Shown: positions 24,895-34,237, counted from the stretch's first letter. The stretch is 46,462 nucleotides of DNA from Burkholderia ambifaria (GCF_001443045.1 NZ_LKPJ01000043.1:1-46462), one strand, 5' to 3'. The notes: generated by a model from the sequence alone, not told the origin. Program-made: numbers and translations.

Positions 24895-26094
24895 ATGAAA
24901 AAGCGCGTCGCTTTCGCCATGACGGCAGTGGGTCTCGCAGCCGCTACCGCAGCCCACGCCCAGAGCAGCGTGACCCTGTACGGTATCGTCGATAACGCTA
25001 TCGCTTACCAGAACAACGCAGCGCCGTCGACCGGCGCGACGAGCGGCGGCCACTCGAAAGTGTCGATGGGCACCGGCATTTGGGCCGGCAGCCGTTTCGG
25101 CCTGAAGGGCAGCGAGGACCTCGGCGGCGGCACGAAGGCGATCTTCCAGTTGGAAGCCGGCTTCAACGCGAACAACGGCGCATCGCAATGGGCGGGCGGC
25201 ATCTTCACCCGCCAGGCATGGGTCGGCATGACGAACCCGATCTACGGTACGCTGACGGCAGGCCGCCAGTACACCGCGTACTACACGCTGCTGTCGCCGT
25301 ACAGCCCGACGACGTGGCTGACGGGCGCATACGGCGCGCACCCGGGTGATATCGACTCGCTGGATACGAGCTACCGCGCGAACAACTCGCTGGTCTACAT
25401 GTCGCCGAAGTTCTACGGCTTCACGGTCGGCGGTTCGTACTCGTTCGGCGGCGTCGCAGGCAGCGTGAACCGCGGCTCGACGTGGAGCGCGGCGATCCAG
25501 TACCTGAACGGCCCGGCAGGCGTCGCGGTCGGCTTCCAGAAGGTCAACAACTCGACGCTCGGCGGCGGCGTGTGGGGCGACAACTCGACGGTCACGAGCG
25601 GCGGCCAGCCGGCCGTGTCGGCGATCAACAGCGGCTACCAGACGGCGCAAACGCAGCAGCGCCTCGGTGTGACGGCCGGCTACCAGTTCACGCCGGCATG
25701 GGACGTGTCCGTGTCGTACACGAACGTCCAGTACGTGCCGGGCGTCGGTTCGGCGTTCCGCAACACGGCGATCTTCAACACGGCAGGCGCCGTGCTGCAC
25801 TGGAAGGCAGCGCCGCAGTGGGACTTCGCGGCAGGCTATGCATACACGGCGGCAACGCAGTCGAACGGCATCTCGAGCGCAGCCAAGTACCACCAGGTCA
25901 CGCTGTCGCAGTACTACAGCCTGTCGAAGCGCACGGGCCTGTACGCACTCGAGGCTTACCAGCACGCGACCGGCAACACGCTGAACAAGGCTGGCGGCAT
26001 CCAGGCAGCGACGACCCAGATCGGCGACGGCGTGGCAGCAGGTTCGAACCAGAACCAGGTTGCAGTCGGCGTCGGCATGATCCACCGCTTCTGA
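24895..26094 (+). CDS. Gram-negative general porin (OmpC/Porin_4 type), highly expressed type
   Basis: A 399-residue outer-membrane porin. The signal peptide MKKRVAFAMTAVGLAAATAA ends HAQ and is followed by SSVTLYGIVDNAIAYQNN. The body has SRFGLKGSEDLGGGTKAIFQ and the strand-turn pattern of trimeric porins, ending VGVGMIHRF with terminal Phe. A ribosome site (GGACGGAGA) precedes 24895. The codon choice is very uniform (AAC, GGC, TAC), as in abundant proteins. A strong terminator follows at 26139. It is probably one of the major porins of the cell. Confidence 0.94.
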   Translation: MKKRVAFAMTAVGLAAATAAHAQSSVTLYGIVDNAIAYQNNAAPSTGATSGGHSKVSMGTGIWAGSRFGLKGSEDLGGGTKAIFQLEAGFNANNGASQWAGGIFTRQAWVGMTNPIYGTLTAGRQYTAYYTLLSPYSPTTWLTGAYGAHPGDIDSLDTSYRANNSLVYMSPKFYGFTVGGSYSFGGVAGSVNRGSTWSAAIQYLNGPAGVAVGFQKVNNSTLGGGVWGDNSTVTSGGQPAVSAINSGYQTAQTQQRLGVTAGYQFTPAWDVSVSYTNVQYVPGVGSAFRNTAIFNTAGAVLHWKAAPQWDFAAGYAYTAATQSNGISSAAKYHQVTLSQYYSLSKRTGLYALEAYQHATGNTLNKAGGIQAATTQIGDGVAAGSNQNQVAVGVGMIHRF

Positions 26095-26138
26095 TGTCGC
26101 GCGGCGCGCAAGCGCCGCTCACGGCATGCGGTATGAAG

Positions 26139-26165
26139 AAACCGGCCTTCGGGCCGGTTTTTTTC
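26139..26165 (+). terminator. Strong intrinsic terminator of the porin gene
   Basis: AAACCGGCC-TTCG-GGCCGGTTT: a 9-bp perfect stem closed by a UUCG tetraloop, running into seven T residues (26158-26164). It is 45 bp downstream of the porin stop. Confidence 0.93.
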
Positions 26166-26247
26166 GTGGGTTCGCGCGGAGCACGTCGCGCGGGCGCGCT
26201 TCTCCATCACGCGCGTTTGACGAAGCATGCCCGAGCCATCGTGCCGA

Positions 26248-27735
26248 TCAGTGGTGCGAATCGTCCGCCCAGTTTCCCGCCAGCGCCTGGAACAGCGCCG
26301 CCGTATCGGCAAGCCGGTCGGCTTGCGCGCGGGTACGGTCGAGCGCGGTCTGCAGGGCCTGTCGCTGCGTGTCGAGCAGGTTGAACAGGCTGATTCCGCC
26401 TGTCGCATAACGGTCGCCGGCAATGGCGTTGCTTGCCGCTGCCTGTTGCGCGGCGGCGTCTCTCGCCTGCAGTTCGGCGGCATCGTGTTCGACCGCGCGC
26501 ATCGCGTCGGCAACCTGCTGAAGCGCCAGCAGCACGGTTTCCCGATAGCTTGCGAACGCGGCGGCGTACGCCGCTTCGGCCGCGCGTTTCTTCGCGCGCA
26601 GCTCGCCGCCGTGAAAGAGCGGCTGCGTCAGGCCCAGGCCGACGTTCCACACATTGAGCCCGCTGACGATATCCGCGATGCGCGTGCGCTCCGACCCGAT
26701 CCCCGCCGAAATCGAAAAACGCGGATACAGGTTCGCGGTGGCCACGCCGACGTTCGCGCTCGCCTGGTGCAGCACGGCCTCCGCCGCGCGGATGTCTGGC
26801 CGTTCGCGCGCGAGCGTCGACGGCAGCGCGACCGGCAGCGTGCGAGGCAGCGCGAGTGCATCGAGCGCGAGCTCGGGCAGTGCATCGCCGGACGGCGGCG
26901 CGCCCAGCAGGATCGCGAGCCGGTGGCCGGCCTGCGCGTAGCGAGCCGCGAGCAGCGGCAAGGAGGCCTGCGTCTGCGCGAGCAGCGCGCGCTGCGCATG
27001 CACGTCGGCACGCGACATGCCACCCGCCGCGAAGCGCGCTTCGACGATGCGCAACTGCCGCGCCTGTGCGTCGACGAGCTGCCGGGTGAGCTGGACTTGC
27101 TGCGCGAGCGACGCGCGCAGTATCGCGGTCGCGACGACGTTGCCCGCGAGCGTCAGGCGCGCGGCGTCGAGCGTGTACGCCTGATAGTCGACCTGGGCGC
27201 GCAGCGCTTCGAGCGCGCGCCGGTTGCCGCCGAACACGTCGAGTGCGTACGACACGCTCACCGACGCGTCATACAGCGTGAACGGCCCGGGATTCGGCAC
27301 GTTGGCGGGCAGCCCGAACGCGGCGATGTCGACCTGCTCGCGCGTGGCGGAGAGGTTCGCGTCGACGCGCGGCAACATCGTCGCGCCGGCTTGCGCCGCA
27401 TGGTTCTGGCGCGCTTCGTCGAGCCGCGCGCGGGCCTCGGCGAGCGTCGGGCTGTTGTGCCATGCGGTATCGACGAGACGGTCCAGCGGTTCGGAGCCGA
27501 ACTGCGTCCACCAGCGTTGCAGCGTGTGCGCGGACGACGCGAACGTCTGCGCGTCGCCCGCCGGGCCACCGGCGGCCGCCGTGGTAGCGGGTGCGGCGTC
27601 GCGCGTGTACTGCTGCGTGGCCGGCGGATCGGGCGCGCGGAAATCCGGCCCGACCGCACACCCGGCGAGCAGCGCAACGGCGGCCAGCGCGCTGCAGCGG
27701 GCAGCGTGGGAGGGGCGACGCGAAGCGGGTTTCAT
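26248..27735 (-). CDS. Outer-membrane efflux lipoprotein (OprM/NodT family)
   Basis: A 495-residue outer-membrane channel of the TolC/OprM type. The lipobox LLAGC (Cys26) is followed by AVGPDFRAPDPP, the classic start of NodT-family factors. Two OEP repeats follow, with YQAYTLDAARLTLAGNVVAT, RPDIRAAEAVLHQASANVGV and GLTQPLFHGGELRAKKRAAE. It is the last gene of the efflux operon, 10 bp after the ABC-2 permease. It should connect to the HlyD-type adaptor to make a three-part exporter. Confidence 0.92.
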   Translation of the reverse strand: MKPASRRPSHAARCSALAAVALLAGCAVGPDFRAPDPPATQQYTRDAAPATTAAAGGPAGDAQTFASSAHTLQRWWTQFGSEPLDRLVDTAWHNSPTLAEARARLDEARQNHAAQAGATMLPRVDANLSATREQVDIAAFGLPANVPNPGPFTLYDASVSVSYALDVFGGNRRALEALRAQVDYQAYTLDAARLTLAGNVVATAILRASLAQQVQLTRQLVDAQARQLRIVEARFAAGGMSRADVHAQRALLAQTQASLPLLAARYAQAGHRLAILLGAPPSGDALPELALDALALPRTLPVALPSTLARERPDIRAAEAVLHQASANVGVATANLYPRFSISAGIGSERTRIADIVSGLNVWNVGLGLTQPLFHGGELRAKKRAAEAAYAAAFASYRETVLLALQQVADAMRAVEHDAAELQARDAAAQQAAASNAIAGDRYATGGISLFNLLDTQRQALQTALDRTRAQADRLADTAALFQALAGNWADDSHH

Positions 27736-27745
27736 CGCGCGGCCC

Positions 27746-28900
27746 CTAATCGAGCGTGCGCCGGTAGAAGCGCAGCGCGACGCTCATCACGACGACGGTG
27801 AACAGTGCGACGGGCCATACCGACGGCCACAGGTCGGCCCAGTCGTTGCCTTTGAGCAGGATGCCGCGCACGAGGCGGTTGAAGTAGGTGAGCGGCAGCA
27901 GGTTGCCGATGAACTGCGCCCACTTCGGCATTCCGGCGAACGGGAACATGAAGCCCGACAGCAGGATGTTCGGCAGAAAATAGAACACCGCGAGCTGCAT
28001 CGCCTGCAACTGGTTCTGCGCGAGCGACGACAGCGTGATGCCGACCGTCAGGTTCGCGGCAATGAAGAGCAGCGCGGACAGGTAGATCGCGAACACGCCG
28101 CCGACGAACGGCACCTCGAACACGTACCGCGCGGCGGCGAGAATGATCGACACCTGGATCAGCCCGATGAACACGTACGGGACGATCTTGCCCGTCATCA
28201 CCTCGATCGGCCGCACCGGCGTCGCGAGCAGATTTTCCATCGTGCCGCGCTCGCGTTCGCGGGTGATCGCGAGGCCCGTCATCATCACCATCGTCATCGT
28301 CAGGATCACGCCCATCAGGCCCGGCACGACGTTGTACTGCGTGATGCCTTCGGGGTTGTACAGGCGGTGCAGCACGACGTTGAACGCGGCCGGGCGGCCG
28401 TTCAGGCGCGCGAGCGGGCCCGTCAGGTCCTTGTCCGCGACGGGCTGCACGAGACCGGGCAGCGCGCCGATCGCCGACGCGGTCGCGACGGGATCGGTCG
28501 CGTCCGCCTCGACGAGCAGCGACGGGTGTTCGCCGCGCAGCAGCCGCCTCGAGAAATCGGCCGGCACGCTCAGCACGAACTGCACGTCGCCGCGCGCGAG
28601 CGCATGTCGGCCGGCCGCTTCGTCGGGCAGCGTTTCGACGATGTCGAAGTACGCGGAATTGCGCATCGCGGCGATGAAGCTGCGGGTGAAGGGGCTCGAA
28701 TCGGCAACGATCACCGCGGTCGGCAGATGCTTCGGATCGGTGTTGATCGCGAAACCGAACAGCGCGAGCTGGATGATCGGCACGCCGACGATCATCGCGA
28801 ACGTCACGCGATCGCGACGCAGCTGCAGGAATTCCTTCAGCACGATGCTCCACCAGCGCGCGACCGAGAACGCGCCGCGCATGCTCGCCCGCGCGCTCAT
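27746..28900 (-). CDS. ABC-2 type transporter permease (YbhS/YbhR-like)
   Basis: A 384-residue ABC-2 permease. The first helix follows the typical KEFLQLRRDRVTFAMIVGVP, then a large periplasmic domain (DPKHLPTAVIVADSSPFTRS on), and five C-terminal helices with ITRERERGTMENLLATPVRP, the family signature. The start overlaps the ATPase stop by 4 bp (ATGA). Only one permease gene is present, so it probably works as a homodimer, unlike the YbhS-YbhR pair of E. coli. It probably exports drugs or other amphiphiles. Confidence 0.92.
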   Translation of the reverse strand: MSARASMRGAFSVARWWSIVLKEFLQLRRDRVTFAMIVGVPIIQLALFGFAINTDPKHLPTAVIVADSSPFTRSFIAAMRNSAYFDIVETLPDEAAGRHALARGDVQFVLSVPADFSRRLLRGEHPSLLVEADATDPVATASAIGALPGLVQPVADKDLTGPLARLNGRPAAFNVVLHRLYNPEGITQYNVVPGLMGVILTMTMVMMTGLAITRERERGTMENLLATPVRPIEVMTGKIVPYVFIGLIQVSIILAAARYVFEVPFVGGVFAIYLSALLFIAANLTVGITLSSLAQNQLQAMQLAVFYFLPNILLSGFMFPFAGMPKWAQFIGNLLPLTYFNRLVRGILLKGNDWADLWPSVWPVALFTVVVMSVALRFYRRTLD

Positions 28901-29844
28901 GACGGCGCTCCGCCGGCGGGGCCGGGCGCGCGGCCCATCATATAAATAAACACGTCCTCGAGCCCGGTGTCGATCGGCGCGACCTGAAACGACGCGTTGC
29001 CGCACACCTGCGCGAGCGTCGCGTCGAGCTGCGCGGGATCGCGGCCACTCACATGCAGCACCGAGCCGAACACGACCGTCTGGTCGACGCCCGGCATCGT
29101 GCGCAAGCGCGCGGACAGTTCGGCCAGGTGCTCGCCGGCCACCGCGCGCGTCGACAGGTGCTGCGACGCGACGATCTCCGCCGACGTGCCCTGCGCGAGC
29201 AGTTCGCCGTACGCGATGTACGCGAGCTTGTGGCAGCGCTCGGCTTCGTCCATGTAGTGCGTGCTGACGAGCACCGAGATTCCTTGCGCGGCCAGCCGGT
29301 GCAGTTCTTCCCAGAAGTCGCGGCGCGCGGCGGGATCGACGCCGGCGGTCGGTTCGTCGAGCAGCAGCAGTTCCGGCTCGTGCAGCATGCACGCGGCGAG
29401 CGCGAGGCGCTGCTTCCAGCCGCCCGACAGCGCGCCCGTGAGCTGGTCCGCGCGGCTCGCGAGGCCGAGCCCGTCGAGCGCGCGCGCGACGGCCGCATGG
29501 CGGTCGGCCATCCCGTACACGCGCGCGACGAAATCGAGGTTCTCGCGGATCGACAGGTCTTCCCAGTACGAGAAGCGCTGCGTCATGTAGCCGACGCGCC
29601 GCTTGATCTGCGCGCTGTCGCGCACGATGTCGTAGCCGAGGCAGGTGCCGCTGCCCGAGTCGGGCGTGAGCAGGCCGCACATCATCCGGATCGACGTGGT
29701 CTTGCCGCTGCCGTTCGGCCCGAGAAAGCCGAAGATCTCGCCGCGCGCGACGCGCAGCGATACGTCCTTCACGACATGCTTGTCGCCGAACCGCTTGTTC
29801 AGGCGGTCGACGTCGATCGCGTACGGAGCGGGCGGCACGTTCAT
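28897..29844 (-). CDS. ABC exporter ATP-binding protein (YbhF-like, single nucleotide-binding domain)
   Basis: A 315-residue ATPase with Walker A LGPNGSGKTT (about 41-50), signature LSGGWKQR (139-146), Walker B LLLLDEPTAGVD (about 159-170) and switch STHYMDEAE. The C-terminal 90 residues form a DrrA/NodI-like regulatory part. E. coli YbhF has two nucleotide domains; this one has a single one. It sits between the adaptor gene (overlap 4 bp) and the permease (overlap 4 bp). Confidence 0.92.
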   Translation of the reverse strand: MNVPPAPYAIDVDRLNKRFGDKHVVKDVSLRVARGEIFGFLGPNGSGKTTSIRMMCGLLTPDSGSGTCLGYDIVRDSAQIKRRVGYMTQRFSYWEDLSIRENLDFVARVYGMADRHAAVARALDGLGLASRADQLTGALSGGWKQRLALAACMLHEPELLLLDEPTAGVDPAARRDFWEELHRLAAQGISVLVSTHYMDEAERCHKLAYIAYGELLAQGTSAEIVASQHLSTRAVAGEHLAELSARLRTMPGVDQTVVFGSVLHVSGRDPAQLDATLAQVCGNASFQVAPIDTGLEDVFIYMMGRAPGPAGGAPS

Positions 29845-30803
29845 CGCACGCTCACGGCGACCGGCTGGCCCGGATGCAGCTTCGGCGCGTCGGCGGGCGC
29901 CGGACGCGCCTCGACCATGAACACGAGCTTGGCCCGGCTCTCGTTGCTGTAGATCACGGGCGGCGTGTACTCGGCTTCGCGCGACACGTAGGTGATGCGC
30001 GCGGGCACGTCGGCCGCGCAGCCGTCGCAGTGGATCGCGATCGTACGCCCGGGGGCGAGCGACGCCATGGCCGCCTCCGGCACGAAGAAGCGTACCTTCA
30101 GGTTCTGCGGCGGCAGCATCTGCACGACCGGATTGCCGGCCTGCACCCATTCGCCGACGCGGTACAGCGTGTCGTACACGCGCCCGGCGGCGGGCGCGGC
30201 GATGCGCTTCTGGTCGAGCTTCCATTGTGCTTCGGCCACTGCCGCCTGCGCGGCGTCGACCTGCGCGGCCTGGGCGGCGACCTGCTGAGCGCGGCCCGGC
30301 AAACGGGCGACTTCGACCTGGTTCTGCAACTCGCGCGTCTGTGCGGCGGCGGTCTGCGCGGCCGTGCGCGTATCGTCGAGCTGCTGCTTCGACACGCCGC
30401 CGGCCGCGTACTGGCGTTCGTCGCGCGCGAGTTGCGCGGCGGCCCGCGCGGCTTGTGCGGTGGCCTGCGCGAGCTGGGCGCGCGTGACCGCGACCTCCGG
30501 CGCGCGCTTGCCGGTCTGCAGGTCGGCAAGCTGCGCGCGTGCGGCCGCGAGCTGATGCTGCGCCTGCTGCAACGCGGCCGTTTCGCTGACGGCCTCGAGC
30601 GCGAACACCGGTGTGCCGGCCGCGACGGCCTGGCCGCGTTCGACCGACAGTTGCGTCAGCGTGCCCGCCTGCGACGACGACAGGTAGACGAATTCGCCTT
30701 CGACGTAGCCCTGGTAGGTCGCGCCGGTGTCTGCCGGCCGTCCGCAACCGGCGAGCAGCGCGGCGGCGGCCAGCGCGAGCGGCAGCGGGCAGGCGGTGCT
30801 CAC
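29841..30803 (-). CDS. HlyD/YbhG-type membrane fusion lipoprotein
   Basis: A 320-residue periplasmic adaptor. A short leader ends in a lipobox LLAGC (Cys20), so it is lipid-anchored. The barrel-sandwich halves are GEFVYLSSSQAGTLTQLSVE and KRIAAPAAGRVYDTLYRVGE, split by a long Ala/Gln-rich coiled-coil hairpin of about 120 residues. The GTG start at 30803 has GGAGG upstream and overlaps the tetR stop (GTGA). It should bridge the ABC permease and the OprM-like channel. Confidence 0.9.
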   Translation of the reverse strand: MSTACPLPLALAAAALLAGCGRPADTGATYQGYVEGEFVYLSSSQAGTLTQLSVERGQAVAAGTPVFALEAVSETAALQQAQHQLAAARAQLADLQTGKRAPEVAVTRAQLAQATAQAARAAAQLARDERQYAAGGVSKQQLDDTRTAAQTAAAQTRELQNQVEVARLPGRAQQVAAQAAQVDAAQAAVAEAQWKLDQKRIAAPAAGRVYDTLYRVGEWVQAGNPVVQMLPPQNLKVRFFVPEAAMASLAPGRTIAIHCDGCAADVPARITYVSREAEYTPPVIYSNESRAKLVFMVEARPAPADAPKLHPGQPVAVSVR

Positions 30804-31498
30804 GACGGCCTCCGTGGCGCGCGAGAACGCGCATCCGGCGCGGGGGCGGGCCGCTGCAGTCCGGAGTCGAGCAGCGCGCGGACGTGGCGATGCAGCACGT
30901 CGCGATCGATCGGTGGCAGGCCGCGCGCGCTTTGCCACAGCTTCGCGGTCGCGAGCGGCAGCATCACGAGTGCGATGATCGAATGGAACAGGAATGCGGG
31001 TTCGAGCGATGGGTTCAGCGTGCCGGCCTGCTGCGCGGCCCGGATGCGTTCGGCGAAACGCCCGACATGCTCGAGCGGAATGCGGCGGACCATCCGCTCG
31101 CGCAGCAGGCCGCCTTCGTGAACGATCTCGCGCAGCCAGATCGACGGGAGCCAGGGCATGCGATGCGTAACGTCGAAGAACCGGTCGACGAGTTCGGCGA
31201 CGAGCGCGAACGGATCGCCTTCGATCTGCGGCGCGGTCGGCCGCCACACGAACGCGATGACTTGCGCGAGCCGCTCCTCGACGATCGCATCGAGCAGTTG
31301 CTCGCGATTCGTGAAGTAGTAATGGACCATCGCCGACGTGACGCCGGCGGCCGTGGCGATCTGTGCGACCGTCGTCGCGGCGATGCCGCGCTCGGCGAAC
31401 AGTTGGATCGCAACATCGAGCATGTGATCGCGCAGGTCGAAGTCCTCCACCGACGGGCGGCGCCCGCGCGGCCTGGCGACGGTGGATTTCGCGTTCAT
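30800..31498 (-). CDS. TetR-family repressor of the efflux operon (CecR-like)
   Basis: A 232-residue TetR regulator. The N-terminal DNA-binding domain reads RDHMLDVAIQLFAERGIAAT, then TVAQIATAAGVTSAMVHYYF; the C-terminal domain should bind the inducer. It is the first gene of the operon with adaptor, ATPase, permease and outer-membrane channel, the same order as cecR-ybhG-ybhF in enterics, so self-repression of the operon is likely. The start at 31498 is chosen because the AT-rich promoter and operator lie directly upstream. Confidence 0.9.
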   Translation of the reverse strand: MNAKSTVARPRGRRPSVEDFDLRDHMLDVAIQLFAERGIAATTVAQIATAAGVTSAMVHYYFTNREQLLDAIVEERLAQVIAFVWRPTAPQIEGDPFALVAELVDRFFDVTHRMPWLPSIWLREIVHEGGLLRERMVRRIPLEHVGRFAERIRAAQQAGTLNPSLEPAFLFHSIIALVMLPLATAKLWQSARGLPPIDRDVLHRHVRALLDSGLQRPAPAPDARSRAPRRPS

Positions 31499-31509
31499 GC
31501 AGACGACGC

Positions 31510-31527
31510 TAATTGATGAGTTAGTTA
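31510..31527. promoter_or_regulatory. Imperfect inverted repeat, candidate TetR operator
   Basis: TAATTGA-TGAG-TTAGTTA lies 12 bp upstream of the tetR start in a short AT-rich island (31508-31541). The arms match at 5 of 7 positions. A TTGAAA on the minus strand beside it could be the -35 element. Autoregulation is typical for the family; binding is inferred. Confidence 0.4.
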
Positions 31528-31747
31528 ATTTCAAGAAAGGGTTTTCGCGCGCGACGAGCGCGATCGGGCGTGCGTCGCATGGCGGTGCGGACGAGCGGGG
31601 AGGTCGCGCGACGGACGGCCGCGTGCGGGGGGCGCTGTGTAGGGAGCGGCTAATGAGGAAGCGGCGGGGGGAAATGGCGGGCGAAGCGGCGGAAACCGGT
31701 GAGGCATCCGCACGCAACCGGCGGGGAAACCGGTCTGGGTCATGAAA

Positions 31748-31775
31748 CAGGCGCGTGCCACGGCGCGCGCGCCTG
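31748..31775 (-). terminator. Stem-loop after the cupin gene
   Basis: CAGGCGCG at 31748-31755 pairs perfectly with CGCGCCTG at 31768-31775; on the minus strand the stem is followed by TTTCAT. It lies just past the cupin stop at 31784. Confidence 0.6.
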
Positions 31776-31783
31776 AAACGTCG

Positions 31784-32209
31784 TCACTGATCGATCGGCG
31801 ACTTCAGCGGCTCGTGCTCGCCCGTCAGCCCGAACACGACGAGCTGCGCGGGCTCGGTCGCGCTTGCATTGCGCGACACCTGGTGGCGCGAGCCGGGCGC
31901 CTCGTACCAGCCTTCGCCGGCGCGGTAGCGGCGCACCGGGCCGCCGTTCACCTGCGACAGCACTTCGCCTTTCGACACGACCGCGAACACCGAACCGAGG
32001 TGCTTGTGCGCTTCGGAGGACTGACCGGGCGCATAGTCGACGGTCGCGACGACGGCGAGCTTGCCGGGCGCTTCGGGCACGGCCTGCCGCATGATCGCGT
32101 GCACGTTGTCGTCGGCACCGTGCGCGTGGGCGGCGGCCGGCAGCGCGGCGCCGAGCGCGAGCGCCGTGCACAGGAGCGCGCGGCGGAGCATGGAGCGGGA
32201 ATGCATCAT
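31784..32209 (-). CDS. Secreted small cupin protein
   Basis: A 141-residue single-domain cupin with a signal peptide (LLCTALALGAALPAAAHAHG). The cupin motifs are APGQSSEAHKHLGSVFAVVS and GEGWYEAPGSRHQVSRN, keeping the metal-binding histidines and glutamate. Related proteins are found beside carboxymuconolactone-decarboxylase-like genes, and here the gap is only 10 bp. A GGAG site precedes the ATG at 32209. Substrate is unknown; it could be a small detoxifying or sensing protein in the periplasm. Confidence 0.85.
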   Translation of the reverse strand: MMHSRSMLRRALLCTALALGAALPAAAHAHGADDNVHAIMRQAVPEAPGKLAVVATVDYAPGQSSEAHKHLGSVFAVVSKGEVLSQVNGGPVRRYRAGEGWYEAPGSRHQVSRNASATEPAQLVVFGLTGEHEPLKSPIDQ

Positions 32210-32219
32210 CGTCGTCTCC

Positions 32220-32657
32220 TTACTCGGGCATCTTGCGGAACGCGATCGCGAAGCGGTTCCACGTGTTGATCGTCGCGATCAGCATCGACAGCTCGAACAG
32301 TTCCGTGTCGCTGAAGTGCGGCTTCACGGCTTCCCAGACGGAATCGGGCACGTGGTTGTCGGCGACCAGCGTCAGCGCTTCGGTCCATTCGAGCGCCGCG
32401 CGTTCGCGGTCGGTAAAGAACGGCGTTTCGCGCCAGACGACCACCGTCGCCAGGCGTCGGTCGGTCTCGCCGCCCTTGCGTGCGTCGGTGGTGTGCATGT
32501 CGACGCAGAACGCGCAGCCGTTGATCTGCGACGCGCGCAGCCGGACGAGCTCGGCGAGCGGCTTCTCGATCGAGCTCTTCGCGATGAATTCCTCGGCGTT
32601 GCGCATTACCTTGATCGCGTTCGGGCTGGCGGTATAGAAGTTCAGGCGCGGTTGCAT
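32220..32657 (-). CDS. Carboxymuconolactone decarboxylase / AhpD-like protein
   Basis: A 145-residue AhpD-core protein. The redox pair is CAFC (Cys48, Cys51) followed by VDMH (His55), the family's peroxidase and proton-relay arrangement. Residues QINGCAFCVDMHTTDARKGG and FTDRERAALEWTEALT are standard. It is likely a thiol-dependent peroxidase or stress protein, not a true decarboxylase. It is the first gene of a two-gene unit with the cupin. The start at 32657 has AAGGA upstream. A MocR regulator lies 95 bp upstream on the same strand. Confidence 0.9.
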   Translation of the reverse strand: MQPRLNFYTASPNAIKVMRNAEEFIAKSSIEKPLAELVRLRASQINGCAFCVDMHTTDARKGGETDRRLATVVVWRETPFFTDRERAALEWTEALTLVADNHVPDSVWEAVKPHFSDTELFELSMLIATINTWNRFAIAFRKMPE

Positions 32658-32752
32658 GGCAGGTCCTTTTTCGGTTGGGTGCGCACGGTGGCGCGACAGG
32701 ACCCACTTTAAGCGTGCAACTGGCCTGCTTGAATGACCAATTCTGGCGAAAT

Positions 32753-34237
32753 TCAGGTAACCAGTGGCGAGCTGCCGAAGCTGTTCGAACCCAGTAGCTC
32801 GGCGAGTTTCGCGAGCGCGGTGTCGATGCGCAGCGCGTCGATTCCGCCATAGCCGAACAGCAGCCCCGCGCGCGCCGCCGAGCCGACGTGGAATGCCGAG
32901 ATCCCGTACAGGCCGATGTCGTGCCCGCGGGCCGCGCGGACCAGCGCGGCTTCGTCGAGCCCCGGTTTCAGGTGCGCGGCCAGGTGGATGCCGGCGGTCG
33001 GCACGATCGTGTCGAACCACGGCGCGAGGTCGCCGCGCAGGTGCGCGAGCAGCATCTTGCGGCGCGCGTCGTAGTGTTTCTGCACGCGCCGCAGGTGCCG
33101 CGCGAAATCGCCTTCGAGCATGAAGCGCGCGAGCGCCGCTTGCGTCAGCGTGCAGGTATGCCAGTCGACGATCTGCTTCGCCTTCGCGAGCGCGCCGCGC
33201 AGCGCGCGCGGCGGAATCGCGTAGCCGATGCGCAGTTCGGGAAAGATCGTCTTCGAGAATGTGCCGACGTACGCGACGAGGCCCGTGCGGTCGAGGCTCT
33301 TCAGCGACTCCACCGGCCGGCCTTCGAAGCGGAACTCGCCGTCGTAGTCGTCCTCGATGATCACCGCGCGGCGGCGCTGCGCCCATTCGAGCAGCGCGAC
33401 GCGCCGGTCCAGCGTCATCGGCATCCCGAGCGGGAACTGGTGCGACGGCGTCACGTAGACGAGCCGTGCGTCGTCGGGCAGCCGCTCGGTGACAAGGCCG
33501 TGTGCGTCGACCGGCACGCCGATCACCGTCGCACCGAGCGACGCGAACGCCGCGCGAGCCGGCGGATAGCCGGGATTCTCGACCGCGACGACGTCGCCGG
33601 GCCGCACGACCACGCGCGCGATCAGGTCGAGCGCCTGTTGCGCGCCCTGCGTGACGAGCACGTCGTCCCAGCCGCAGGCAACCGCGCGGCTGAACCCGAC
33701 GTAGCGCGCGATCGCGCCGCGCAACTGCGGATCGCCGGCCGGGTCGTGATACTGGCCGGGGCCGCGCGCCTGCTGGCGCAATGCGTGATGCAGGCAGCGG
33801 CGCCATGCGTCGAACGGGAACAGCGTCTTGTCGGTCACGCCGCCGCGGAAGTCGAAGGCGGGCGAGTCCTGCGGCGTGGGCATCGCGAGCGCATCGGGCA
33901 GGTCGTCCCACAGCGCCCGTGCGTCGACCGCGTGGACGCGCGGCGTGTCCTCGACGAGCGACGGCGTCGAGCCCGCCGCCGCATGCGGAACCCGCGCGAG
34001 GCCGTCCGCGACGAACGTGCCGTCGCCCGCGCGCGTGTTCAGGTAGCCCTCGGCGACGAGCCGCTCGAACGCGTCGAGCGTCGTTTTACGCGACACGCCG
34101 AGCTGCTTCGCGAGATCGCGCGTCGACGGCAGCCGAGCGCCGCCCTCGAGCCGTCCGTCGACGATCGCGGTGCGCAATTGCCGGAAGATTTGCCCGGTCA
34201 GGTCGTGACGGCCTTCGATGCGGATCGCGATGTCCAT
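32753..34237 (-). CDS. MocR/PdxR-type GntR regulator with aminotransferase-like domain
   Basis: A 494-residue regulator. The GntR winged helix is at the N-terminus (IFRQLRTAIVDGRLEGGARL, then PSTRDLAKQLGVSRKTTLDA). Residues from about 125 form a fold type I aminotransferase domain with the PLP lysine in GTFSKTIFPELRIGY (Lys329) and the Asp in IIEDDYDGEF. Such proteins sense PLP or amino compounds. It is upstream of the AhpD-like and cupin genes on the same strand, making those genes possible targets. Confidence 0.9.
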   Translation of the reverse strand: MDIAIRIEGRHDLTGQIFRQLRTAIVDGRLEGGARLPSTRDLAKQLGVSRKTTLDAFERLVAEGYLNTRAGDGTFVADGLARVPHAAAGSTPSLVEDTPRVHAVDARALWDDLPDALAMPTPQDSPAFDFRGGVTDKTLFPFDAWRRCLHHALRQQARGPGQYHDPAGDPQLRGAIARYVGFSRAVACGWDDVLVTQGAQQALDLIARVVVRPGDVVAVENPGYPPARAAFASLGATVIGVPVDAHGLVTERLPDDARLVYVTPSHQFPLGMPMTLDRRVALLEWAQRRRAVIIEDDYDGEFRFEGRPVESLKSLDRTGLVAYVGTFSKTIFPELRIGYAIPPRALRGALAKAKQIVDWHTCTLTQAALARFMLEGDFARHLRRVQKHYDARRKMLLAHLRGDLAPWFDTIVPTAGIHLAAHLKPGLDEAALVRAARGHDIGLYGISAFHVGSAARAGLLFGYGGIDALRIDTALAKLAELLGSNSFGSSPLVT

